A program made the position numbers and the translations under genes. Below, piece after piece: positions 43,401 through 55,400 of a stretch of DNA of 64,000 bases; within the stretch, counting starts at the first letter, position 1; each line of letters starts with the position of its first letter. Origin of the DNA: Akebia trifoliata (Eukaryota > Streptophyta > Magnoliopsida > Ranunculales > Lardizabalaceae); contig CM030706.1 of the NCBI GenBank assembly GCA_017979445.1, forward strand, positions 7,915,595-7,979,594, given 5' to 3'. The notes under the pieces are model-generated. The model was not told the origin of the DNA. It saw only the letters and a program-made list of their open reading frames with translations, and searched no databases.

Positions 43401-46400
43401 CATCAAGAATATTAAAAGATTTAATGAAAAACACAAGTCCTCATCATCGAAACTAAACCATAATAAAATCTATTGATTATTTAAATAATCACTCGAAATA
43501 AAGGATCAATCCATTTAAAGGGGGTAAGTTGACGCTTCTGAAGAGTATTCTTTCTAGCATCCCCGTTTACTACTTATCTTTGTTCAAGATGCTTAGTTGC
43601 GTGGAAAAGAAGCTGGAAAAGTTGTTTCGTGGTTTCTGTGCAACGAGAAGGATGTTGAGTGTTGTGTTATCCTCCTTCACTCTCGATTGTCATGTGTTCA
43701 CGTATCGCGCTCCAATTTGACCCATGATCCTCTTATATCTATAGTTGCACGGTTGCACCTTCTCAATCAGATTGATCTTTTGGGGTAAATGGTTATCAAT
43801 ATGGTATCGGAGTGCTAGGTTCGTATAGGTCATGGGTTCGAATCTCCTCGAGAGAAATTTTCACCTTTATGGGTGAGGAGGAGTGTTGAGTTTTGTGTTA
43901 TTTGGCTTTGCTCTCGGGTGTCACATACTCACGTATAGTGCCCCAATTTGACCTGTGACCCTCTTATATTCATAGTTGCACCTTCCCCATTAGATTGGTC
44001 TTTTGGGGTAAATGGTTGTGAGTAAAGGATAAAAGGAAATTTAATCTCATTCGTTGGAAGCAAGTTTGCTTTCCTAAGTCTAAAGGGGGGTTAGGAGATC
44101 GAAGATTGGGGATCATGAACAAAGCCTTGCTGGGTAAGTGGTTGGGGCACTTTGGGTTGGAGCAACTATGGAGAAGGTCGTGGCCGCGAAGTTGGGGAAA
44201 AGTAGTTTTGGTTGGGAGAGTGGGTCGAGAAGGGGTTCTTATGGATGTAGGGTGTGGAGGGACACTTCAAGTATTGCCCTTCTTTCGGCCTAGGATTTGC
44301 TTTTCCATTGGAAATTGGAGGGGGGGGGGGGAGGGTTCGCTTTTGGGAAACTCTTTGGTGCGGGGAGGCGACTCTAAACAATAGATTTCCCCATTTATTT
44401 GACTTGCCCTTGAAGAATGGTCTCTCTATCTCCAATCTCTAGGTACCCTCACATGGGATTTTGGCTTCAGAAGAGCTTTCAATGACTGGGAGCAGTGTTT
44501 TCAAATAGCATATGCGATTTCATATGCTAGGTTGCATATGCAACAACTTAAAAAATCAGAAAAAGTTGAGAAACACCAAAATATATAGTGATTAACTTAG
44601 AAACGTTGTCCAAAATTACATAGATACCAAAAAACTCAAGAATGAAACATCAATCCAAATATAAAATATCTAATACAACTTATACACATAGAAATTGAAA
44701 ATATTCAAAGTACAAAACAAGTGAACAACTAGTTTTGATGATAACCCGCCATATACTTCACCAACCATCCCTAATCCATTGTGGTATATCTCCGGCATCA
44801 CCACCTTCATTGTTGTTGTTGTTGTCGTCACTCCCATCGTTGCCAAATCATCACCTTCTTCAATGTATTCTTCATCTTCTTCAGTTTCATCTTCATCAGT
44901 TTCATCTTCATCTGATTTTTCCAAAACTTCATCCACATCCAAAGGTTCTTGACCTTCGTCTTCCTCTTCTTGTGTTTCGTTTTTGTCGTCAAGTAGTTGT
45001 TGACTCGATTGACCACCTCTTCTTCTTTGGTTTGTACTTTCCTCGGGTGCCGATGCAAAATCAACTTCTTTAATTTGTGCCCAAATGAGATTTTCTCCTT
45101 CGAATATTGGCTCTTCCATCAGAAATCCATGGATGATCTCCATTAAGCTCATCAAGGGAGATGGGGTCGTAGAACCCCGGTTGCTCCATTTGCTGTAAGA
45201 ATCTTTCTCGCAATTTTTGATTGTATTGTACGAAGACCAAGTTATTGAGCTTTTTGTGCTCAAGACGATTCTTCTTCTTGGTGTGAATCTGTTATTTTGA
45301 TTCAGATAAACACTCATCAATTAAAAAGTTGTTACTTGTTATATTAAGAAAATAAAATAAGAATTTAAAATTTAAAATATATATTAAAATAAAATTTACC
45401 ATCTCGAATGTATTCTAATTGCGCTCACATTTGGATGCAGAACACGTTAGGTCAAGAATTCATATGGCCAATTTCTTCAAACTTGAATCCTTTGAAATTG
45501 GATTCATTTCATATTGTGCCCAGCAATCAGCTATCATATTTAATTAAAAGATATTTTAGTAATTGGAATTTGAAAACCTGAGTGAATCTAAATAAACCAT
45601 TAAATATTTAATATTATTCTTACTTGGAGTTTTTGTTGTTTTGTGTCTGATGACGATTTCCCTCTTGAAGATTCCTTCACTGTTCTTGTATTGATCCAAT
45701 TGTGATGATATCTTGTTTTGTTTATTTCTTGTTGGAATCATTCATTTCAAAACATCAAGGGACCCAATCATGTGTGTCAAATCTATTTCATCACGATCAA
45801 TGGCTTGAAAGTACACGGTTGGATTGAGAATGTACGTAGCCGAATACACGGTAAACGAAATTTGGTTCCCTCCATCTCTTGTATATAATGTCAATTATAG
45901 GTTTATAACTCTTTTATCTAAATGCATGATTTTCCATTATTTTTAATTTAGCCTTTTTTATATAATCATAAATGTAACCCATTGGTGGTTTTTCATCACC
46001 ATCCACCAATCTTAGGACAATAATTATTGGTTCGACATTTCTTAAGGCCTTACACACATTAGTCCAAAAGTTTTGAGAAAAAATGATTTAGACAATTAGT
46101 TTTCTTCATTCTTTTTTGACCAAGGCCCATTATTCCAATTGGCTTACACTACAAAGTTTCTAAATTCATTTTTTTTCCATATAAGCTTTGTAGTGTCAAA
46201 AAAGCCGTTGCAAACGGGTAATAGCAGGTCTAAGAAAGTTTTCACTAATATTTTTTTCTTATTCTTTGCAACAATAAAGCATGCTATCGATAACAAAAAA
46301 ACAATAGAGCATGCTTATATATGAAAACAATAATTTTTTTAGTTCTAACAATAATTTTAATATGTAACTTACCAATGTTTGCTAAAATAAGATCAATACA

Positions 46401-49400
46401 ATGTGTCGCACAAGGCGACCAATACAAATGAGGTCTCTTGTTCATTAACAAGCCACCCACAACCACATGAGTAGTTGCATTGTTCGTGGCCACTTGGACA
46501 ACATTTTCTTCTTCAATTTCATCAATTACACCATCTAGTAATTTAAAAAGATATTCAACCGTGTCGTAATAGGCCTATGCATCGACAAATTTAAGAAACA
46601 TAGTTTTAGTCGGACAATTAACGAAAGTTAATTAATGTTTGGGTAGATCTATCAGTCCATCCATTGGGCATTAAGGTTCACCCATAGGTTTTCAATTTCT
46701 CTCGATATTCATTGAGGAAACCTTGAGTGAACTCTACTTTTTTCTTTAGATAAGGCTCTCTAATTTCATGGTAAGATGGTGCCTTAAGTCTTAGTCCAAA
46801 TTGTCCAATGGTTTCAACCATGACATTAAAACTTTTTAATTCAACAGTATTAAAGGTAATACCCGCCTGGTAAAGTCATTTTGCTATGTATTGGATAATA
46901 GTTTTTCTATCCTTTACACAACTCTTGATTGTGGTTTGTGCAGGGCTTTTTACCTTTTCTCTTTGGCTAACCATATCTTCGGGATATGGCCTACACCATC
47001 TATTTAGTGGACCTCCACAAGTTATTTTACATGCTCTTCTTGATGATGCAATAGGTGGTCTAAAACTCCCTGTCGATGTGGTTGTAGGGGGAGTATCATG
47101 TACATAAATGTTGTCATCCTCATCAATCCTACTACTACCTCCACCCTGCATGTAATTTCCTAATGTGGCAACATCATCTTGTTTTTTCCTAGAGGTCTTG
47201 TCTAAATATTCCATTATTTCCCATTTTATTTCGAGATTGATTTTTGAGCATGCCCTAGCATTTAACCCCGACATGTGAGGAAGGTCTTATTTGTGGCGTG
47301 CGATTCCTCCTTGCCTTACGTAGCTACACAATTCATACACCACTTGATTTTTTTCGGTGGCACTATGGTCATGACTGTATTTCCAACTGGGGTCATTCGA
47401 TTTGGGCCTTAGGGAAGAGTTGGCCGATGAAGAAGCTATGTTCTTCAAATGTCAAACAAAAAAGTAAGTAAAATAATTGGATAAATACCTCAAGTCCAAG
47501 CATATAGATTCTTGATCTTGATTATTGAATCTTGATATTTGATCTTGTTGAATAACTATTTTTATTTAGTATTTTATGCCTTTTGGTCTTTTTTGCCTTT
47601 TCCACTTATTAGACTTTGTAATCTCTTTAAAGCCTAATTAATGTTTTGTAATTAATATAGAAGTTAGATTTCTCTCAATTCAATTTGGTATCAGAGCCTA
47701 CCCCTATCGACCCCTTCTACCTCCATCGACCTCTTATTTCTTGCTACAAACTCCATCGTCCCTTTCCTCCCTTACATCCATCTTCAACATCTCTAGTCTT
47801 TAGATTCAAATATCACCTCTACGGGAGTTTTTTATCGCACCATGCGATAGAATACACTGTAGCCTAAGGCAACAACAGAGTTGTTATTTTTTTGGTGGCT
47901 GTTTAGCCAAACAATGGCCATTGGACCATCCTTAGAGACCTGCGACAATAGTCCCTTGGTTGTTTGACACCTACGTGACCTACGACAATAACAGAGGTCT
48001 GTTTGGGACCTACGACAACAGCAGAGGTGCTGTTTGGGGCCTGCGAGCATAGCAGAAGTACTGTTTAGGACCTACGACAAGATCAGAGGTGTTGTTTGGG
48101 GCCTGTGATCATTGTAGACTCATTGTTTGGAGGTTGCGATCACTATAGACCTTTTGTTTGGAGGCTGCGATCGCTGCGACTCATTGTTTGGAGGCTGCGA
48201 TCACAACAACTTGCTGTTTGAGGGTTGCAATGACAACAAATCTGTTGTTTGGAGGCTGCGATTATAACAACCTTGTTGTTTGAGGATTACAGTAGCCGCA
48301 GGGCTGCTTCTTATTTGACCTCCTTTCAAACCAAAACACATAAAATCTTTTGTTGGCCTCCAAGATGTCGTCTTTCTTGATCATCGGTAATAGTGATGGA
48401 TCGAAAAGTTTTTCTTTTCATTCGATCGATTTCCAGGCATCCAAATTACCACCGTGAAATTAGATGGTCCTAATTACCTTCTTTGGGCTTGATCGGTTGA
48501 AATGTTTATTAGTGAAAAAGGAAGATCGGTTACCTCACAGGGGTGGATAAATAATTAGCACCGACTGACACTACTTATCTCCAGTGGTTTGCTAATGACT
48601 ATGATCCGTTCTTGGCTAGTTACATTTATGCAACCACACATTGTGGCTGGTTTCATGTTCTCCAAGACCGCAAAATAGATATGGGATTCCGTAAAGACTA
48701 TCTACTTGCAACGTCAAAATAATGTCCGGATCTTTAACTTAGAGCGTGAGATTTCCCGTTTTTCGTAAGGTGACTCTTCAGTCATCACCTATATATCACA
48801 ACTACGTGTTCGGTGGGAAGAGTTGACCTTCTACTCTTCGTCCTATGCTTGGAAGGACTCTGTTGATGAGTCATTATATGCGTCGATTTTGGATAGGAAT
48901 CAAGTTTTTCAGTTTTTAGCCAGACTCCAGGATGAGTTTGAGTATACGAAAATTCATTTATTAGGTATAGATCCTTTTCCGTCTCTACAGATTGCGTATT
49001 CTTATGTCTTAGCTGATGAGAGTCATCGTACAACTATCCTATCCCACTTTTTAAGAGACAACTCATTTATGCTTACTCGCATACCTTTTCCACGGCCTTC
49101 CAACAAATCTTTGCCTCCACATCATTGACATAAGTGTGATCATTGTGGAAAGTTGGGTCATGTGAAGACCCGTTGCTAGGCACTTTATGGTCGTTCTAAT
49201 TAGCAAAGTCAACTGTCTGATCGATCCTTAGCTCATGTTGTCTCTCAGTTGACTACTGATCAGACATTCCCTTCTACTATTACCTCCTCATCGGATTTAG
49301 TATCTATGTCCCAAGTTGAGCTTGACAAGTTTAGGAAATTCTCAAATCAGATGGAGACTTCATTTCAGCCGGTCTCTACTTTCGCTCACTCAAGTACCTT

Positions 49401-52400
49401 TGCATTTGCACACGGTGTTTCCACCACTTCCTCACCATGGATCATTGATTCTGGTGTCTGAAATAACATGACCGATACGTCCCCCCTGTTCAAAATCTAT
49501 AGTGTTTGCTATGGTTATCGCAAGGTTCGCCTTGTTGATGATTATTTATCTTCTATTGTTGGTCAATGTCATTGTTCTGTTACACCTTTTTTATCCTTAA
49601 GTAATACATTACATGTTCCTCAATTTACTGCTAACCTTCTATCTGTTAGTAGCATTACCAAACATTTGAATTACAGAGTAATCTTTTACCCTTCTTATTG
49701 TATCTTTTAGGATCTGGAATCGAAGAGGACAATTGACATTGGATGTGAAGTGAATAGCTTATATCTGTTGGACACACCTACCTTACTTATCACTTATTTT
49801 ATTTCTCAACTTAGTAGTAGTAGTCAGTCTAATAAGGCACTTGTAATGCGTTGGCACTTGCGCTTAGGCCATATTTCCTTTGGATATTTGAAATACATGT
49901 TCCCTTATTTATTTAATAATAATAATTTACTTGATTTTTCGTGTGATTCTTGTCAATTAGCTAAACATGTGCGTTCTCATTATCCTATTAGTATGAATAC
50001 CATTACACCGTTATATTTGACCTAATTCACTCTGATATTTGGGTCTTTCCCTTGTCATATCCACTCTCGATTTTTGCTATTTTGTTTTGTTCATTGATGA
50101 CCATAGTCGTACCACTTGGGTCTATCTTATGAAACACAAGAGTGAAGTATATGGGATTTTCTAACAATTTCTTGTTATGGTTCATACCTATTTTGGTCGT
50201 ACCGTCAAGACTTTCCGTTCTGATCATGGTACTGAGTACACTTCTAGTGAGGTATTAAAGATTTGTTTAGAGTCTAGCATTGAACATCAAATGTCCAATG
50301 TTTAAGACTCCTCAACAGAATGGTCGATCAGAAAGGAAACGTCACCATATTCTAGAGTTAGCCCGTGCCCTCTCTATTGACATGAACGTGCCACTATCCT
50401 ACTGGGCCGATGCAATTATTACTGTTGTTTACATTATTAATCGGATCCCCTCTTGGGTTCTTTAGTTTTCCACGCCCTTCTCTTAGCTCCATCTGGATCG
50501 TCTTTTGTTTCCACTTCCTTTGTGCGTGTTTGGGTGCGTCTATTTTGTTCAAATTCTTGACCAAGCTCGTACTAAACTTAACTTAAGGGCTGTAAAATGT
50601 ATTTTTTTGGGTTATTCCTCTACCCAGAAAAGATACCACTGTTATCATTCTCCTTCTCGAAGGCATTTCATTTCTCAGGATGTTTCCTCTTTTGGGCATA
50701 CCTCATACTACAATGGGTTAGTTGGCATTCAGTCCGAGTGGTTTCCTTTAGATTCCCCTGATGATGATCCCTTTTCCCATGCATGTTCCTCTTTTTCCAC
50801 CCCCTGTTATCTCGTCACCTCCTTCATTGCAGGTTTACCCTTAGCAGCCACGCAATACTACCATCACTTTTATGTCAGACCAGCTCGTTTCCTCGCCTCC
50901 AACTCCTCCTCCTATTGTCCCTTGTGATGATCATCTTATCGGCACTTGCAAGGGTAAACACACTTGTACTTATCTCATTTCTAATTATATATCTGATTTT
51001 GCTCTCTCACATTCTTATCGGAGTTTTCTTGCTTTTATTTCTTCTGTTTCTCCTCTTAGTACTGTTGTAGATGTTATGGCCCAAATTAACTAGGTTACCT
51101 GATACTAGTGTTTAGAGTGTTACTAAAGATGGGCTGTTCTCAGTGAAATCTTTTTATAGATCACTCCAATATGAGGATGAAGAATATGAGAGGAGGTTTC
51201 CAACTAGTGCTATTTCGGGACCCAAGGTTTCGTCTAAAATCGCTTTCTTTATTTGTACTGATGCGCATGATAGTATTCTCACTTTGGATGGGCTCATTCA
51301 AAGCGGCTTTTGTACTCCTAATTTTTGCTTCATGTGCAAGCAAGATGGAGAGTCGGCAAGACACCTATTACTACATAGCTCGTTTGTTTGAGATATTTGG
51401 GTGTACTTCCTTGTCCTTTTTGGTGTTTTGTGTTGCTTTCCTCCTCGGTAATGGACTTTTTCCATTCTTACACCTTTTGCCATTTGTTGGAGTGTTTGGA
51501 AAGAAAGGAACCGCCAGGTTTTTGAGGGAAAGGAAGATTCTTTTGAGAACACCATTGTTTCAATTAAGGGTTTTCTTTTCTTTTGGTGCAAAATCTTCAA
51601 TGAGCTTAAAGGTGTTTTCTTTGAAGACTTTATGGGGAGGTGGGATTGGGTTTGTAGTTTATCTTGATTGTATCTTGGCTTTCTTTTTGTATCTTCTCGT
51701 TGGTCATCTTGACCACCTTTAATGAAATTTGCTTTTACCTACAAAAAAATAAAAATAAAAAAATAAAAAACCTACTTACTATTTAAATAATCACTCGAAA
51801 TAAAGGATCGATCCATCTAAAACTTGATTCAATCGCATCCTCATTAAGCACCTCTGAAAAATGTTTAAAAAAATCATGAGAATAAATCCCAATAGGCATT
51901 CCATCACTTACCAATAATTTAATTTATATAATAATGATACCTCATAATAAAATTGACAAAGACATTCGAGACCATGAAAATTTTCTGTTGGGCTATTAGT
52001 TAGATTTTATGTTTTATTTTTAGGAGAGTCTATTATAGTAATTAGAATTACCATTCGGACTTATTTTTTATGTTTTATTAGTCCATGGTCTTAGTATAGG
52101 TGTTTGCGGTTAGTTTTGCATTTTTATCATGTCTTTTTAGTGAGTTTTCGTAGGCTGAAAATTCAAGGGAAATAAAGTTACGGGATTGGGAAATAGATGG
52201 GTTATTTGATTTTGTTATATTTAAGATGTTTTAAGTTTTGTTTACAACCATTAGATCTTGTTATGTTAGTTGGATGATTGAGATTAGATTAGGTCTTAGA
52301 GAACTTCATAAATAGATGTTTAGTGCTGTATCATTCCTCTAATAAATGAATGAATGTGATTATAGAAATTACAGGTTCTAAAGCTCTTGTGAGTAGAGTC

Positions 52401-55400
52401 CATGGTGTAAAGCCATGATTGCCTTGGTATGAAGCCAAAAAACTCGATCAACGACCTTCAGTATGATTCCAAGGTAAGAGATCACCTATTTTTCTTTATC
52501 ACATCTCTCCATCTCCTCTTCTTCTTCTTCTTTCTTTCTTTCTCCTTTTTTTTTTTTTTTTTTTTTTTTGGGTTTTCAACCATACCCTAGCATCTCTACA
52601 CCAGCAGAAGCTTGCCAAAACCCTATTCTAACCCTAGTTTTCAATAGTTTGAACCTTTCCAAATAACCCCCAACTGCAGTATCACTTCTTGTAATCTTAA
52701 AATTAGCAATCGAACCCCTTCTAAAACTCACCCTGCTGCTATCCAATCCTCCTTGAATCACCATAACTGCTCCATATTGCTATTGCCCATTTTAGAAGTC
52801 CTGCACTGTTCTTCCACGTCTTCTATACCCTAACTGTACCTCTTTCAAGCTTCAAAACTCTAATCAAGTCAACCAAAAGACCAAAACCCTGTCGTACATT
52901 TATATACAATAACCTTGACCAAACCGAACACCCATCTTTAACCCCATGCACCTTGATAAGCCTTTTCTTCCTGCCCAATTAACCTAGATTAACCCTACTT
53001 AACATAACACTAGCCAATTTTCATATTATTAAGTCTTGTTTCATTAATTTTACATGATTTTTGAACTTGAAAGTTGCTGAATTTCTTTGGTTATTCTTGT
53101 TTTGCAAACATTTACTTCCTTATTACATTACCATAACTTGGGAACTATTTTGAACTTAGAACCATCTTGAAATCCTTTGGAGTTTGTTAAACTCTTAATT
53201 GAGTGTTGGATTGAAGTCCCAAGCTAATGGAAGTTCAATCTTCCTTGGCATCCCTTCATTGTAACTCTAGATTTTCTTTTTGGGATTGTGATTGCTTTTA
53301 GGATTTGCACTTGAATTGCGTATCATATGGAGTTGGATAAGCTTAGATTTATGTTTGAATCATTTATTTGATTTAATTATGGTTCAATTTCATCATTTTA
53401 GGTTAGGCATCATCGTATTGCATCGGAAATCAATGTAAAGCATTATAAAAACATGTATTTATGAAAGTACATGTAATGAAGTCCTAATATATTAATTATA
53501 TCTCACACCCACATAGCATGGGGCCTTCCTGGGGACTTTAGGGTTTGCACCCACGCATAGTCCGACTCTTTCTTGCAAATACAAGAGTTTTTTCATAATC
53601 CGTCATGCCAAGTGCAGTCATATAATAAGGTCATCATAGTCACATTTATATTCAATTGAAAACATGAAATCATGAAAATTGTCTCATACAATGACCTATA
53701 CGATCATTTTCATTCTAGATATAGTCATTATAGTAGAAAGTTGAAGGAAAAGACATAGATTGCACCTGTCTGAAAAGTGAAGAGTGTGTAAATTGGCCGG
53801 GTTTGAGATATGTTGTAGAGTTCGACCTCACAGATAATTCTCTTTTCTTTGCCAAAGCCTGACGGAGTCTCTATGAGCTACTTCTTAGTTTTTAGGGTAC
53901 TTTAATAGATGTGTGGTTGTGTGATAGAGAAAAATTAGATGGAAAAAAGGTGGGGAGGATGTTTACAGCTTCCCTAGGTGCCAACGCCCACCCTTATATG
54001 GCTTTTGCGTTTTGACACCCTAATTGCATGCTAATTTGTTCCTGGCCCTTGATTTCAATCAACCTTCCGCTGTAGATTCCTTTTTATGGTGTGGCATGAT
54101 CTTTTTGGTTATCTAGAATTAGTTGACCAAGTCTAACAATTGGGAGATTGCCTTCTATATAAGGAAGTTAGGTGTGAGAGAAAAAGCAGCCAATAGGAGA
54201 GTGACCAGTGGTGGAGTGATATTCTCAAATCTAGTGATTCTATAGAGTTTGGAGTCAAACAACTCCTCAAAAAGTGATACATCCCCCCTTTCTCTCTCTT
54301 CAACAATCAACTATATTTGAATTAAACTTTTGGGAAGCCCCCCTACTTGCTGAAAAGTTCATCCCTTCGAACTTTGACTGAAATGATCAAAATTCCCATT
54401 TTGTTTTTCAAAAATTTCTCAACTTTTAACCGTTGGGACTTGCCAATAGAGTCCAGATATCCAATTATTTTAAAAATATAGTTATATAACATTTCATTGC
54501 AGAACTTTAGACTCTCTAAGCAGATCATGCAGAATACGAAGAAAACATCGAAAATGTGAAAAGGGTTGTCCAATTTTTTTTGTCTTCTAAACTTTAGGAA
54601 ACTTGATTTAAGGTGTAAAATCTTGTTTTTAACAACTTTCATTTTTTGGCCGATGCAAAATTTTGACAATTGTGTGCCTGAATGTATAAACTATCAAAGT
54701 TGAAATGAAGTCACATCACTGGTGATTTAGGTTTCTAATTTCTGGCTAAATTATAACTTCTTGGGTTCGTGGGTTCATCCAACCCTTACGAAGGGATTAT
54801 CATCTTTCTAATATCGACCTTCTTAAATTTGCAACACTGTGCCTGGGATGAAATTATCAATTTACCCCTTGCGAGAAAGGAGAATAAGAATAGAAAGGTA
54901 GTTATGCATATATTATCATCATTTATTTTTCAGGATATCACACTGGCTTATTAGTGGATCAATAAACCTTCTAAACTAGAAGATGGATTTTGGAAATCTT
55001 AAAGAGGAGGCTGGTATGTGTTGCTTAAAGTATCAATACTCATTGTGCTCTTTTTTCTCACCAAATAGAGTAAGTGTGATTCATTTTAAAAAACCATGAG
55101 GGAAGAAGGAGAGATTGGGAGAAAAATATAACATTGATAAACAATTTTTCTGCTTGCATGTAACATGTTTTGCCGCAATAAAAGAGCCATTATAGTTTCT
55201 ATAAAGATAATTATAACTGTTGTTGGTTTTGTATGTTGTCATTTTTGTTTCTGTTGTCTTGACATATATATTTCTTTTTGATAAATAAAATTTATTAGAG
55301 TGTAAGTGATAAAGGCAGGCCGTGATGACCAACTAAAGCAATTGGATGCCAAACAACAAACTACTCACAAAAATGCAACAAACCTATCCCATCTACCCAA

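Larger units (their letters stand above)
43520..51779 (+). mobile_element. 5'-truncated L1-type LINE, carrying nested TRIM, hAT and copia insertions
   Basis: The LINE is bounded by the 42-bp duplications at 43478-43519 and 51780-51821 and ends in an A-rich tail (51751-51776). Its own sequence is in three parts. 43520-43652 is the end of the reverse-transcriptase domain ('[19 protein letters not shown]'). 44025-44492 is the region after it ('[18 protein letters not shown]', 'NKALLGKWL', '[20 protein letters not shown]', 'FNDWE'). About 51086-51779 is the zinc-binding domain ('PDTSV', then a stop, '[20 protein letters not shown]', '[18 protein letters not shown]') and 3'UTR. Stops and frameshifts make it dead. 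It lies in helicase intron 2 in the gene's orientation. Confidence 0.8.

Noticed and set aside
44735..45073. 112-codon plus-strand Leu/His-rich frame
   Set aside because: It is the reverse of the acidic GAT/GAA-rich tail of the hAT transposase on the minus strand.
51171..51722. 183-codon plus-strand frame
   Set aside because: Wrong frame across the LINE zinc-binding domain; the neighbouring frame gives the conserved VKSFYRS and [14 protein letters not shown] residues.
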